Shown here: positions 20,178-29,022 of the stretch, piece by piece | Position numbering within the stretch: the first letter of the stretch is position 1 | Layout of the letters: every line of letters begins with the position of its first letter | NCBI GenBank assembly: GCA_020722945.1 | Contig: DYJV01000013.1 | Span: forward strand, 1-42,650 | DNA length: 42,650 nt | Source: Candidatus Methylomirabilis sp. | GTDB lineage: Bacteria; DYJV01 | Direction of reading: 5' to 3' | Position numbers and translations under genes: made by a program | Notes under the pieces: model-generated | The model's input: only the letters and a program-made list of their open reading frames with translations | Told to the model about the DNA's origin: nothing | Databases searched by the model: none

Positions 20178-21092
20178 CTATTGATTGATAAATTTTGATA
20201 TTGCATCGTATATCTCACATTTCTGATTACGATAAAACCATAAAATATCACTTTCTCTTTTAAACCATGTAATTTGTCTCTTTGCATATCTTCTCGAATG
20301 TTGCTTAATGAGTTCAATAGTTTCATTTTTTCTTACTTTATTACAAAAAAAATCTTTAACCTCTTTGTAGCCTATCCCATTCATCGGTTTTGAATCTTTA
20401 TAACCTAATTTGATAAGCTCTTCACACTCTTCAAAAAGACCCAGCTCAACCATCTTATCAACTCTTATATTTATCTTCTGATAAAGTGATTGCCTGTCAA
20501 AATTGAGAGCTATCTTGATATAATCGTATTTCGGTTCTCTAAATTTGTGGATATTTCTTGAATAGGAGATACTCTTGCCAGTTGTGTAGTAGTAACTTAA
20601 TGCTCTTACAATACGATATTTATCATTTTTGTTTATCGTAAGATAAGAATCGTGGTCAATAATCTTTAACTTTGTGTATAGGTAATCTAAATTCTTATCT
20701 TCAAGAATATTTCTATAATCTTGACTATCTGAATCCTCATCTATCATCCCAAAGAGAAAGCATTTTATATACAAACCTGTCCCCCCAACAAATAATGGTA
20801 ATTTACCATTTTTTACTACTTCATCAACTACCCTATCAGCATCTTTTGTGTAGATATTTGCATTGTATTCAGAGTTAGGTTCAACATAATCTATAAGATG
20901 GTGGGGGTAATTTGCTAAAATTGACTTTTCAGGTTTGTCTGTGCCTATATTGAAATATTTGTAAACCTGCATAGAATCAATATTAACTATCTCAAAATTA
21001 AATTTATCAGCAAGTTCTAATGAGAGTGAAGATTTACCTGTGGCTGTGGGACCTGTAAGGATAATGACTTTTTTTCTCTTAACCGTTTGCAT
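20178..21092 (-). CDS. miaA: tRNA dimethylallyltransferase MiaA
   Basis: 304 residues. Adds a dimethylallyl group to A37 of tRNAs reading UNN codons. P-loop LTGPTATGKSSLSLELA, IVNIDSMQVYKYFNIGTDKP, PHHLIDYVEP, FVGGTGLYIKCF and RRYAKRQITWFKRE are all standard. It abuts the M29 aminopeptidase stop directly and precedes hfq by 17 nt, within the long minus-strand cluster that starts at speD. Confidence 0.95.
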   Translation of the reverse strand: MQTVKRKKVIILTGPTATGKSSLSLELADKFNFEIVNIDSMQVYKYFNIGTDKPEKSILANYPHHLIDYVEPNSEYNANIYTKDADRVVDEVVKNGKLPLFVGGTGLYIKCFLFGMIDEDSDSQDYRNILEDKNLDYLYTKLKIIDHDSYLTINKNDKYRIVRALSYYYTTGKSISYSRNIHKFREPKYDYIKIALNFDRQSLYQKINIRVDKMVELGLFEECEELIKLGYKDSKPMNGIGYKEVKDFFCNKVRKNETIELIKQHSRRYAKRQITWFKRESDILWFYRNQKCEIYDAISKFINQ

Positions 21093-22202
21093 CTATTTAA
21101 ATAGAGGTTTTCCATCTATAAGGATAAAAAAATTCTCCTTACTCTTTTTGAATATCTCTACTGTAGGTTTCTGGAGTAAATAATCTTCGTGAAATTTAGC
21201 TTTTGTTTCTCCACCAAATGATGAGTTGTCACCAAAAGCAATATGGATAGTGCCAAGAATCTTCTCAGATTCAAGGATATTTAGCAGGTTATTTGCACTG
21301 CTGTTTGTGCCTATCCCAAGCTCTGCAAGATTAGAGTTGTTAGTGTCTAACTTTAATTTTTGAATGAAAGTATCTTTGTAAGGATCATCACCATCTATTT
21401 TAACAATTACACCATCTTCTACCCATAATGTAAGAGGGTGCTCCAATTTGGAAGTTGGTGAATATTCTATAACTAATTTCCCGTTTGCTGTCCCCTCTCT
21501 CGGGGCAGTAAAAACTTCACCAGCTGGAATATTTGAAAAAGAACCATCAGCAGATAAATCACCAGTATCTGCAAGAAACTCTCTATCAACAACAGAAAAT
21601 CTAAGGTAAGTCCCATTACCTGATCTTACATCTACAAATGAAGCATCTCTAAGCTTATCTTTAAGGAAAAGTGTCCTCCTTTTGAGAGTAACAAAATCCT
21701 CCTGTAAAGAGCTATAAAACATCTCTTTTTGAAATAGGGGCATACTACAGTAACGAGATTTAAAAAATTTGGTCAATATATATCTAAACTGTGTATGGCT
21801 GGTTGAATAGTGGGATAAAGCAACAATAACTCTTGGAGGGTCAACTGCAAACTTAGTGAGTATCTCCGCCACATAAGGCATTTTTTCAGGAGGTAGTGAT
21901 TTGTTGATGAGCTTGTCAAATATACTATTTTTTTTAAGCTCTTTTACAGCAAGTTCACCAAAGGTTTCTATCCATAAAGATTCTGGAGGTTCTTTTCCGT
22001 GACCATCAACACTTGGATAAGATATAAAAGATAGGCTTTGAGAAAAATTCTTGGCAACATCAGCAAAAAAAAGAGCTATTGCAAAAAGCTCTTCACTTGA
22101 CTCTCTGTCAGTAAAAACAAGAATTTTTTCATCCTGTTTAAGAGATATATTGTTCAAATAGAGATTCGATATTACACTTTCTATAAACTCTCTATCCTTC
22201 AT
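21093..22202 (-). CDS. M29-family aminopeptidase
   Basis: 369 residues of a thermophilic-type metallo-aminopeptidase (M29) that removes N-terminal residues. Expected metal ligands are visible: Glu in IPAGEVFTAPREGTANG, Glu in LAELGIGTN, His in GTIHIAFGDN and the FHEDYLLQKPTVEI block near the end. The length (family about 370-410) fits. It overlaps the dksA-like stop by 4 nt (ATGA) and is followed immediately by miaA. The substrate range is unknown. Confidence 0.87.
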   Translation of the reverse strand: MKDREFIESVISNLYLNNISLKQDEKILVFTDRESSEELFAIALFFADVAKNFSQSLSFISYPSVDGHGKEPPESLWIETFGELAVKELKKNSIFDKLINKSLPPEKMPYVAEILTKFAVDPPRVIVALSHYSTSHTQFRYILTKFFKSRYCSMPLFQKEMFYSSLQEDFVTLKRRTLFLKDKLRDASFVDVRSGNGTYLRFSVVDREFLADTGDLSADGSFSNIPAGEVFTAPREGTANGKLVIEYSPTSKLEHPLTLWVEDGVIVKIDGDDPYKDTFIQKLKLDTNNSNLAELGIGTNSSANNLLNILESEKILGTIHIAFGDNSSFGGETKAKFHEDYLLQKPTVEIFKKSKENFFILIDGKPLFK

Positions 22203-22573
22203 TTACCATACTTTTCAGCTCTTCTCTCCTGCTCCTCCTCCTCTTCTTTACAAGCAATACAAAGAGATGCAACAGGTCTTGCATTCAGACGCTTCTCCTC
22301 TATTTCACATCCACACTCTGTGCAGTATCCGTAAGTCCCATTGTCGATCTTCACTAAGGCTTCATCAATTTTTTTGATAAGTTTAAGCTCCCGATCCCTT
22401 ATCCTCATAACGAAAGTTTTATCAAACTCATCAGAAGCAGCATCAACAACATCTTTCAATTCATCACGATTAACATAAACTTCACCTTTTTTGAGGTTAT
22501 CCATCTTCTCGTTAAGTCTATCTTTCTCTTCAAGAAGCAGTTTCCTAAAAAATTCTAATTTTTGTTTATCCAA
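22199..22573 (-). CDS. dksA: DksA/TraR-family zinc-finger protein
   Basis: 124 residues. A long helical coiled-coil N-terminus (FRKLLLEEKDRLNEKMDNL) is followed by a C4 zinc finger (YCTECGCEIEEKRLNARP...CIAC). Relatives bind RNA polymerase through the secondary channel and act with ppGpp. The acidic tip pair DA-x-DA is replaced by VDAASDEFDK, as in many DksA-like proteins, so stringent-response activity is likely but not certain. It ends in an acidic tail (KEEEEEQERRAEKYGK). Confidence 0.85.
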   Translation of the reverse strand: MDKQKLEFFRKLLLEEKDRLNEKMDNLKKGEVYVNRDELKDVVDAASDEFDKTFVMRIRDRELKLIKKIDEALVKIDNGTYGYCTECGCEIEEKRLNARPVASLCIACKEEEEEQERRAEKYGK

Positions 22574-22590
22574 AATAAACTCCTTTAAAT

Positions 22591-23424
22591 TTATTTTCTG
22601 CTAAGTAGAATCAAGAGCTCTCTTATAATTTTGGCTGCTGCAATAGAAGATACCCCTGTGGAATCATTATCGGGTGAACATTCAACAAGATCAGCAGCAA
22701 CTATATTTAGTCCCTTCAAATTCATCAGAAAATCAAGCAACTCCTTAAAGGTAACTCCACCAGGTTCTGGTGTGCCTGTCCCAGGGACAATTGATGGGTC
22801 AAGAACATCAATATCAATAGTAAGATACACACTCTTACCCGATAGAGCAGCTAATCCATTTGGGTGGTTCAGTGTAAATGGATAGAAATTGGTTTCTAAT
22901 TTGGCAAAATCAAACTCCTCTTTAGTCCCTGATCTTATCCCAAACTGAAATATATTTGATGCTGGTATAAAATCTGATACTCTTCTGATAACAGTTGCAT
23001 GGGAGAATCTATTACCAAGGTAATCTTCTCTCAAATCTGCATGGGCATCAACATGAATAATAACTATATCTTTGTAAAATTTATGAATTGTTTTGATGAG
23101 TGGGAGAGTAATTAGGTGCTCTCCACCTACTGATATTAATTTTTTGTTTTGAACTATGAGTGCACTTACAAGCTCTTCTATATCTTTTGAGAGTTTATCA
23201 AAATCACTTATTGTATTCCAGAGATTACCATAATCGTAAAAATTAATATTTTCGATATCTTTGTCAAAGTAAGGGCTATAACTCTCTATAGCATCAGAAT
23301 GTAGTCTTATACTGTCAGGACCAAATCTGCTACCCGGCTTAAAGGAGCTTGTCCCATCAAAGGGAACTCCTAATATTACAATCTCTGAATTTTCCAAATT
23401 ATCTTTTGAACAGAGGTATCTCAT
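22591..23424 (-). CDS. speB: Agmatinase
   Basis: 277 residues of the ureohydrolase fold with binuclear manganese ligands: GGEHLITLP, HVDAHADLRED and DIDVLDPSIVPGTGTPEPGG. Hydrolyses agmatine to putrescine and urea. The start of the gene lies 5 nt after the speE stop, with no clear ribosome-binding site, suggesting coupling. Context with pdaD, speD and speE fits agmatinase rather than arginase. Confidence 0.94.
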   Translation of the reverse strand: MRYLCSKDNLENSEIVILGVPFDGTSSFKPGSRFGPDSIRLHSDAIESYSPYFDKDIENINFYDYGNLWNTISDFDKLSKDIEELVSALIVQNKKLISVGGEHLITLPLIKTIHKFYKDIVIIHVDAHADLREDYLGNRFSHATVIRRVSDFIPASNIFQFGIRSGTKEEFDFAKLETNFYPFTLNHPNGLAALSGKSVYLTIDIDVLDPSIVPGTGTPEPGGVTFKELLDFLMNLKGLNIVAADLVECSPDNDSTGVSSIAAAKIIRELLILLSRK

Positions 23425-23429
23425 CGCTG

Positions 23430-24269
23430 CTATGCTAATAGTTCTTTGACATAATTTGGCAGTGAAAATGCTCCTTTATGGATTTCATCATTGTAATATT
23501 TGAGCTTAAAGTTATAATCTTTGTATCGCTGAAAATTAAAATCTGAATAAGGGTCTGTCTCTTTGGAGCAAAATTCAAAAAGCCATATCCCTGAAGGATA
23601 TGTAGGAACTTCAGCTTTATAAACTTTAACAATAGGAAAAACATTTTTTAGTTTGTTATTTATGGCACTCACCCATTGAGGCTTGTGAAAAGGAGTTTCT
23701 GATTGGTTTACTAATATACCGTTACTTTTGAGAGCATTAAAACAATCTTTATAAAAATCAGTTGTAAATAGACCTTCACCAACACTTATCGGATCAGTAG
23801 AGTCTATGAATATAATATCGTAAATATTACTCTTCCCTTTTACAAATTCAACACCATCTTGAATCATGATGTTTAACTTAGGATTATCAAGCTCAACTGC
23901 TATTGTAGGGAGATATTTTTTCGATTCAATAACAACATCTTCATCTATCTCAACCATATCGATGTTTTTGATGGTTTTATGTTTTAGAATTTCTCTTGCT
24001 GTGCCACCATCGCCACCACCAATTATAAGGATATTTTCAGGAAGTTTATGAGAAAATAGTGCTATATGAGTAAGCATTTCGTGGTAAACAAACTCATCTT
24101 TCTCAGTAGTCATAACCAAATCATCAAGAGTAAGCATTTTACCATAAAATTCAGTATCAAATATATCAAGCTTTTGGAATTTGGTTTTCTTAGAAACAAG
24201 GATTTCTTTAATCTTTACAGATATCCCTGATGAATCATTGTGCATCTCTGTAAATAACATCCCTTGCAT
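23430..24269 (-). CDS. speE: Spermidine synthase
   Basis: 279 residues. Transfers aminopropyl from decarboxylated AdoMet to putrescine. Motifs: the YHEMLTHIALFSH N-terminal block, nucleotide-binding IIGGGDGGTAREILKH, DMVEIDEDVV and IIFIDSTDPIS (catalytic Asp). GGAGG lies 9 nt before the ATG. It is third in the speD-pdaD-speE-speB run. Thermophile relatives can accept other amines, so the exact product is inferred from the neighbours. Confidence 0.94.
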   Translation of the reverse strand: MQGMLFTEMHNDSSGISVKIKEILVSKKTKFQKLDIFDTEFYGKMLTLDDLVMTTEKDEFVYHEMLTHIALFSHKLPENILIIGGGDGGTAREILKHKTIKNIDMVEIDEDVVIESKKYLPTIAVELDNPKLNIMIQDGVEFVKGKSNIYDIIFIDSTDPISVGEGLFTTDFYKDCFNALKSNGILVNQSETPFHKPQWVSAINNKLKNVFPIVKVYKAEVPTYPSGIWLFEFCSKETDPYSDFNFQRYKDYNFKLKYYNDEIHKGAFSLPNYVKELLA

Positions 24270-24291
24270 TCCGATCCCTCCAAAAATTTAT

Positions 24292-24759
24292 TTAATACCA
24301 CAAAACAACTGAGGCAAAAGCTGTCCCAATTTTGTCAACTATATGCTCAACAGAGATACTTTTTATCTCCCTAATCTTTTCATTCCTCATCTCCATCCCT
24401 TTTTGAGCCATATGACGGACCATCTTCTCAATATCCTCTTTTCTACCATGTGAAGAGTATTCCATTATCAGACCAGGCTTTGTCTTGTCTTCTGGGATTG
24501 CAGCAGCTACAGCCGCAGAGATAACTTCTCCATTCATATCACTCGTTATTGAAGCATATGCAACAGGTATCAATGCACCGTAAGGGAGCTTCACAGGAGC
24601 TATCTCCTGACAATCAGGTGGAATAATACTACTCATCTTTACGAGATTTGTATTTCCAATCCCTGATGCAAGGAGTGCACCATCAAATGAATTAAGAGAA
24701 GTATAACCTTCAGATGAACCACTTGTTAAAAAAAACTTAGTTGGTGTCACACAAAGCAT
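24292..24759 (-). CDS. pdaD: Pyruvoyl-dependent arginine decarboxylase
   Basis: 155-residue proenzyme that converts arginine to agmatine. The family block [20 protein letters not shown] holds the expected self-cleavage site between Ser43 and Ser44, which generates the pyruvoyl group on the new N-terminus. Glu in LIMEYSSHG and the [11 protein letters not shown] segment are also conserved. This archaeal-type enzyme replaces the PLP-dependent SpeA of enteric bacteria. AGGA lies 6 nt before the ATG. Confidence 0.93.
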   Translation of the reverse strand: MLCVTPTKFFLTSGSSEGYTSLNSFDGALLASGIGNTNLVKMSSIIPPDCQEIAPVKLPYGALIPVAYASITSDMNGEVISAAVAAAIPEDKTKPGLIMEYSSHGRKEDIEKMVRHMAQKGMEMRNEKIREIKSISVEHIVDKIGTAFASVVLWY

Positions 24760-24797
24760 TCTTAAATCCTTTCCCTCTCCTTGAGGTATTTTTTCAG

Positions 24798-25223
24798 TCA
24801 GAGAACATTTCTTCTGTCATAGCTATCATTAACAGCTACTTTGCAAGCTTCCTCTTCAAGACTTATATTTATATTATCAATGAACCCTCTCTGTAGCTCT
24901 TTTATATCTGCATTTGAAGATTCAAATTTATCTCTTAGGTATTTGTAGGCTTTAAGTGGATCACACTCCTCCCCGCAAGTATAAAGATCAACAGAGGCAA
25001 ATTTATACTCAGGCCAAGTATGAATTGATAGATGAGACTCAGCAATCACAACAACCCCACTAACACCATGAGGCTGAAACATATGAAAAACAGACTGAAC
25101 AATTGTAGAACCTGCTTCTATAGCAGCTTCCTTCATATACTTTTCAACAAGCTTCATGTTGTCAATAATGCTTGGATTGCAGTTGTAAAACTCTACTAAT
25201 AAATGTTTGCCGAGTGATTTCAT
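24798..25223 (-). CDS. speD: S-adenosylmethionine decarboxylase proenzyme (short prokaryotic type)
   Basis: 141 residues. Supplies decarboxylated AdoMet to spermidine synthase. The self-processing site is in [12 protein letters not shown], with Ser63 as pyruvoyl source; His68 and Cys83 ([10 protein letters not shown]) occupy the positions known to be catalytic in this class. AGGAGG lies 7 nt before the ATG and a near-perfect promoter is upstream, so it heads the polyamine run. There is a C-terminal extension of about 20 residues beyond the core. Confidence 0.95.
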   Translation of the reverse strand: MKSLGKHLLVEFYNCNPSIIDNMKLVEKYMKEAAIEAGSTIVQSVFHMFQPHGVSGVVVIAESHLSIHTWPEYKFASVDLYTCGEECDPLKAYKYLRDKFESSNADIKELQRGFIDNINISLEEEACKVAVNDSYDRRNVL

Positions 25224-25274
25224 CTCGCCACCTCCTAAAAGAAAGAAATTTGTGGTAAAAGAAAAAGGTTAGGT

Positions 25275-25303
25275 TGTATATATGAATATATCTGTTTTGT
25301 CAA
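25275..25303 (-). promoter_or_regulatory. Promoter of the speD cluster
   Basis: On the minus strand TTGACA (25298-25303), a 17-nt spacer, then TATACA (25275-25280). The leader is about 45 nt and ends with AGGAGG before speD. The spacer is an alternating AT stretch. This is the only strong promoter-like site I see for the eight-gene minus-strand cluster down to hfq. Confidence 0.72.
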
Positions 25304-25404
25304 AGTTTTTTTTATTTTTTTGAAAATTTTTTTGAGAGGAGAAGTAAAAAATTATTACACAAAGAAATTAAATAAAAAAATACCAAGATATCAAGATGTT
25401 AGCT

Positions 25405-26088
25405 TCAATTATTCACTGCTTTTTGAAGAAGGAGCAAAAACTTTTCTCTCGGAATGTTTTCCCCTCCAAATCTATCAAAATTTTCAGAATAGATCTCACA
25501 ATCTATAAAATGGATACCTTGTTGAAAAAGATCTGTTGCAACTCTTATAAATGCAAACTTAGATGCATTATTGGCAAGTGAAAACATCGATTCTCCACAA
25601 AAATATTTGTTGATAAGAATTCCATACAACCCACCAACCATAGTATCACCGTCCCAAACTTCAACAGAGGTAGCATATTTTTGAGCAAAAAGATTACTAT
25701 AACCATCTATCATCTTATCTGAGATCCATGTTTCCCCTTTTACTCTCTTGTGTGTTTCCTGACACAACTTCATTACACCTCTAAAATCTGAATTGTAAGT
25801 AATTTTGAAATGACTTCTATTATAGTATCGCATCAATCTTCTTTCAACTCTAAATTTATCAGGGAATATAACGAAACGCTCCTTTGGCGAAAACCAATAT
25901 ATAAGAGTATCTCTTTTAAATCCGCTAAAGCAGACTTCATGGTCATACCATGGGAATATTCCACTTTTATAAGCTTTTAGAAGAAGATCCGGATTGTAAT
26001 CACCGCCAACTGCAATAAGTCCATTTTCGTCTGCCAAATCAACAGAGGGAAAATCTTTTATTACCTTAGAGATATAAATAGGTGACAT
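25405..26088 (-). CDS. aat: Leucyl/phenylalanyl-tRNA--protein transferase
   Basis: 227 residues. Transfers Leu or Phe from aminoacyl-tRNA to basic N-termini, creating primary N-degrons. Family marks are ENGLIAVGGDY, LLKAYKSGIFPWYD, WFSPKERFV, VEVWDGDTMVGGLYGI and GESMFS. It lies 8 nt after clpA, so tag, adaptor (ClpS) and unfoldase (ClpA) are made together. I see no clear terminator in the short gap before the speD promoter. Confidence 0.95.
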   Translation of the reverse strand: MSPIYISKVIKDFPSVDLADENGLIAVGGDYNPDLLLKAYKSGIFPWYDHEVCFSGFKRDTLIYWFSPKERFVIFPDKFRVERRLMRYYNRSHFKITYNSDFRGVMKLCQETHKRVKGETWISDKMIDGYSNLFAQKYATSVEVWDGDTMVGGLYGILINKYFCGESMFSLANNASKFAFIRVATDLFQQGIHFIDCEIYSENFDRFGGENIPREKFLLLLQKAVNN

Positions 26089-26096
26089 AATTAGAT

Positions 26097-28385
26097 TTAG
26101 AAAACCATCTCCTCATCTCTTTTTTCAGATATATTGGAGTTGTTCCCTTTCGGTTTTAAAGGTTGAAAAGTAAAGAAGAGCTTCTCTTGCTTGCAATGAA
26201 CATTAATTTTACCACCTTTAGAAAATTTGCCTGACAATATGTAGTCTGCTACCTTATTCGATACTTCATCCTGAATAACCCTGTGCATTGATCTTGCTCC
26301 AAAAACTTTATCAAACCCTTTTTTAGCCAGATACTCTTTCGCTTCAGTGGATAAAATAATTTCTAACTTATCTTTTTTTAGTTTGTCATTAATATTTGTT
26401 ACAAACTTATCAACTATCTCAATTACCACATCATTTTGTAGATATGAAAATTCAACTATCTCATCAAGCCTATTCCTAAACTCAGGGGAAAACTCTTTCT
26501 CTACCGCTTTTCTCCTTTTACCTAAATCTTTTTCAAGAAATCCTATATTTTGCGAGGACAATTCAGCAGCACCAGTATTTGAAGTGATAATTATTATGCT
26601 GTTTCTAAAATTAACTTTTTTACCTATATTATCAGTTAACATACCATAATCCATTATCTGTAGCAAAATATTGTATATATCGGAGTGTGCCTTCTCTATC
26701 TCATCAAAAAGAACAACTGAATGCGGGTGTTTGCTAATATATTCTGTAAGCTGACCACCTTCATCAAATCCTACATACCCTGGAGGTGAACCTATCAACC
26801 TTGAAACAGAGTGTTTCTCCATATATTCACTCATATCAAATCTTATAAAACTTATAGATAAAAGTTTGGAGAGTTGAAGTGCAAGCTCAGTTTTCCCAAC
26901 ACCTGTGGGACCTGTAAATAGAAAACACCCTATCGGTTTCTCCTCATCTTTAATCCCTGCCACATTTCTCTTTATTGACTTTACTAATTTGTCTATTGCA
27001 GAATCTTGTCCAAATATTCTCCTCTTTAACTTCTTCTCAAGGTCGATAACCATCTTTTTGTAAGAGTTTTCAACTATGTTAACAGGCATTCTACTCATAA
27101 GTGATATAACTTTCTCTACTTCACTTTCAGATATTTTAACCTTTTTGCTGCTTATATTTTTAGCAGAGTAGAGAGCCCCTACTTCATCAATAACATCTAT
27201 AGCTTTATCTGGTAAAAATTTGTCGTGAAGAAATTTGTCAGATAGAAGAACAACATTTCTTATAAGATTTCTTGAATATATAACATTATGAAACTCTTCA
27301 TAATGTTTTTTGAGTCCATCGAGTATATTAACAGCTTCTTCAATATCAGGCTGCTCAACATCTATCTTTTCAAATCTACGGCTTAAGGCTTTCTCTTTGT
27401 TAAAGCTATTTCTAAACTCTTCATAAGTTGTAGCACCAATACATCTAACTTGACCATCTGAAAGTAAAGGTTTGAGAATATTTGAAGCATCAAGCGTCCC
27501 ATTGCTTGTGGAACCTGCACCAACAATTGTGTGTATCTCATCTATAAATAGTATGGCCTTTGGAATGTTAGATATCTCTTTGATAATATTTTTGAGTCTC
27601 TCTTCAAAGTCTCCCCTATATTTAGTGCCTGCCAACAAGCTGCCAAGGTCAAGGGAGTATATTTTGGCATTTTGCAGCTTAGGTGGGATATCACCCTTTG
27701 TTATTTTTAGTGCTAACCCTTCAACAATAGCAGTTTTCCCAACCCCCGGTTCACCAACAAGGACCGGATTATTCTTCTTCCTTTTACAAAGTATCTGAAT
27801 CAACCTATCAAACTCTCTTAATCTTCCTATTACAGGGTCTATCTTCCCACTTTTAGCTTTACTCACAAGCTCAATAGAATATTTCTCAAGGGCAGATTCT
27901 TTGCTATCAATTTGGGGCTCTTTGCCATTAGTTGATTTATCCCCCTCTTCCTTCTCTGCTGATTTTTTTATCCCATGTTCAATATAGTTCATTACATCTA
28001 TTTTGGTGATACCCTCTTGAGCTTCAAGGAAATATCTTGCAAAGCTGTTCTCCTCTTCAAACATAGATACGAGGATATCCCCGATTCTGACCTTATCTCT
28101 ACCTGATGACTTTACATGATTTATAGTATTGGAGATTATCCGCTCTATGCCTAAGGTTTCTATCGGCTTACTGTTCTCCTTCTTTTCAAGATACTCTTCA
28201 AAATAAACTTCAAGATTACTTTTTATTTCAGAAGGGTCCCCGCCACAGTTGGAAATTATATCCCGACCCTCTTCAATATTGAGGATACTGTAAAGGATAT
28301 GCTCAACAGTTATAAATTGGTGCTTCTTCTCTTTTGCAACAGTATATGCAATATTAAACACTTTATTTAGGCTATCTGTCAACAT
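26097..28385 (-). CDS. clpA: ATP-dependent Clp protease ATP-binding subunit ClpA
   Basis: 762-residue unfoldase with an N-terminal Clp repeat domain (about 1-140), a linker rich in charge, and two AAA+ modules. The first has GEPGVGKTAIVEGLA and LFIDEIHTIVGAG; the second has [15 protein letters not shown] and VVLFDEIEKAH. There is no ClpB-type middle coiled coil, which separates it from ClpB. The placement directly downstream of clpS supports ClpA over ClpC. ClpP is not in the window. Confidence 0.95.
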   Translation of the reverse strand: MLTDSLNKVFNIAYTVAKEKKHQFITVEHILYSILNIEEGRDIISNCGGDPSEIKSNLEVYFEEYLEKKENSKPIETLGIERIISNTINHVKSSGRDKVRIGDILVSMFEEENSFARYFLEAQEGITKIDVMNYIEHGIKKSAEKEEGDKSTNGKEPQIDSKESALEKYSIELVSKAKSGKIDPVIGRLREFDRLIQILCKRKKNNPVLVGEPGVGKTAIVEGLALKITKGDIPPKLQNAKIYSLDLGSLLAGTKYRGDFEERLKNIIKEISNIPKAILFIDEIHTIVGAGSTSNGTLDASNILKPLLSDGQVRCIGATTYEEFRNSFNKEKALSRRFEKIDVEQPDIEEAVNILDGLKKHYEEFHNVIYSRNLIRNVVLLSDKFLHDKFLPDKAIDVIDEVGALYSAKNISSKKVKISESEVEKVISLMSRMPVNIVENSYKKMVIDLEKKLKRRIFGQDSAIDKLVKSIKRNVAGIKDEEKPIGCFLFTGPTGVGKTELALQLSKLLSISFIRFDMSEYMEKHSVSRLIGSPPGYVGFDEGGQLTEYISKHPHSVVLFDEIEKAHSDIYNILLQIMDYGMLTDNIGKKVNFRNSIIIITSNTGAAELSSQNIGFLEKDLGKRRKAVEKEFSPEFRNRLDEIVEFSYLQNDVVIEIVDKFVTNINDKLKKDKLEIILSTEAKEYLAKKGFDKVFGARSMHRVIQDEVSNKVADYILSGKFSKGGKINVHCKQEKLFFTFQPLKPKGNNSNISEKRDEEMVF

Positions 28386-28401
28386 ACATTCTTCTCCTAT
28401 T

Positions 28402-28701
28402 TTAAACTTCAGGCTTTAAAATACATTTTAGAGGGAAATTACTTTTGGAAGCAGCATAATGAACCATCTCAATCTTTGTGACCGCAATGTCGTAAGGGTA
28501 TAACCCGCATACAGCAGAGCCACTATTGTGAATAGTGAGCATTATTGAAACAGCTTCTTGGTGAGATTTGTTAAATATCTGCTCCAACACTCCAACTACA
28601 AAATCCATTGAGGTAAAGTTGTCATTTAGCATAATAACATTAAAAAGATTTGGTTTTTGTAGTTTGTTTTCTGATTTGGAACTCTCTTTAATTTTAATCA
28701 T
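28402..28701 (-). CDS. clpS: ATP-dependent Clp protease adaptor ClpS
   Basis: 99 residues. Delivers N-degron substrates to ClpA. The core NVIMLNDNFTSMDFVVGVLEQIF contains the Asn-Asp pair that holds the substrate amino group; MLTIHNSGSAVCGLYPYDIA and KIEMVHYAA complete the fold. The upstream sequence is AT-rich with no Shine-Dalgarno, and the promoter-like -10 box ends only 7 nt before the ATG, so the message may be leaderless. Confidence 0.94.
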   Translation of the reverse strand: MIKIKESSKSENKLQKPNLFNVIMLNDNFTSMDFVVGVLEQIFNKSHQEAVSIMLTIHNSGSAVCGLYPYDIAVTKIEMVHYAASKSNFPLKCILKPEV

Positions 28702-28707
28702 ATAATT

Positions 28708-28736
28708 TTTTTATCATAAAAAATTTATTTTGACAA
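28708..28736 (-). promoter_or_regulatory. Putative clpS-clpA-aat promoter
   Basis: On the minus strand TTGTCA (28731-28736), 17 nt, then TAAAAA (28708-28713). The expected start falls at or next to the clpS ATG. The -10 box is weak, and the match may be by chance in AT-rich DNA. Confidence 0.4.
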
Positions 28737-29022
28737 GTTTTCTTCAAAGAGTAATGTTAAGGAGAGTTTAAATCACTTCGATTTAATTTTTAATTTTGCA
28801 TCTTTAATCATCATGATTTCCCTAAACTCACCACTAATGACTAACAACTCTACACTCTCAATCTTTCAGGCTTTCCTTCTTGACATTGAAACCCTTAATT
28901 GATATATTGAATCTTGGGGAATTTATACAAAATTTTACTGTTTAAGGGTAGTTACCATTAATAGTGAATGCTCCCAATAAGCCCCATCCTATTAGAATAA
29001 TCTATTTATTAAGGAGTAATTA
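28737..29022. other. Divergent intergenic region clpS/cooC
   Basis: With the clpS upstream sequence this makes 321 nt without a gene. It holds an AT-rich hairpin (TTAAATC at 28768-28774 with GATTTAA at 28780-28786, then a T-rich run) and the cooC promoter at 28880-28908. It also holds a ~110-nt cooC leader, in which TTGGGG (28914-28919) and CTCCCAA near 28971 could pair. A 13-codon minus-strand frame near 28800 has no support as a gene. Confidence 0.5.
28880..28908 (+). promoter_or_regulatory. cooC operon promoter
   Basis: TTGACA (28880-28885) and TATATT (28903-28908) with a 17-nt spacer, a near-consensus match. It leaves a leader of about 110 nt before the cooC ATG, which is long for this window. 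Confidence 0.72.

Noticed and set aside
25310-25404. Rho-independent terminator after aat
   Set aside because: T/A-rich runs exist but no convincing GC stem; CAAGATATCAAGAT is a direct repeat rather than a hairpin.
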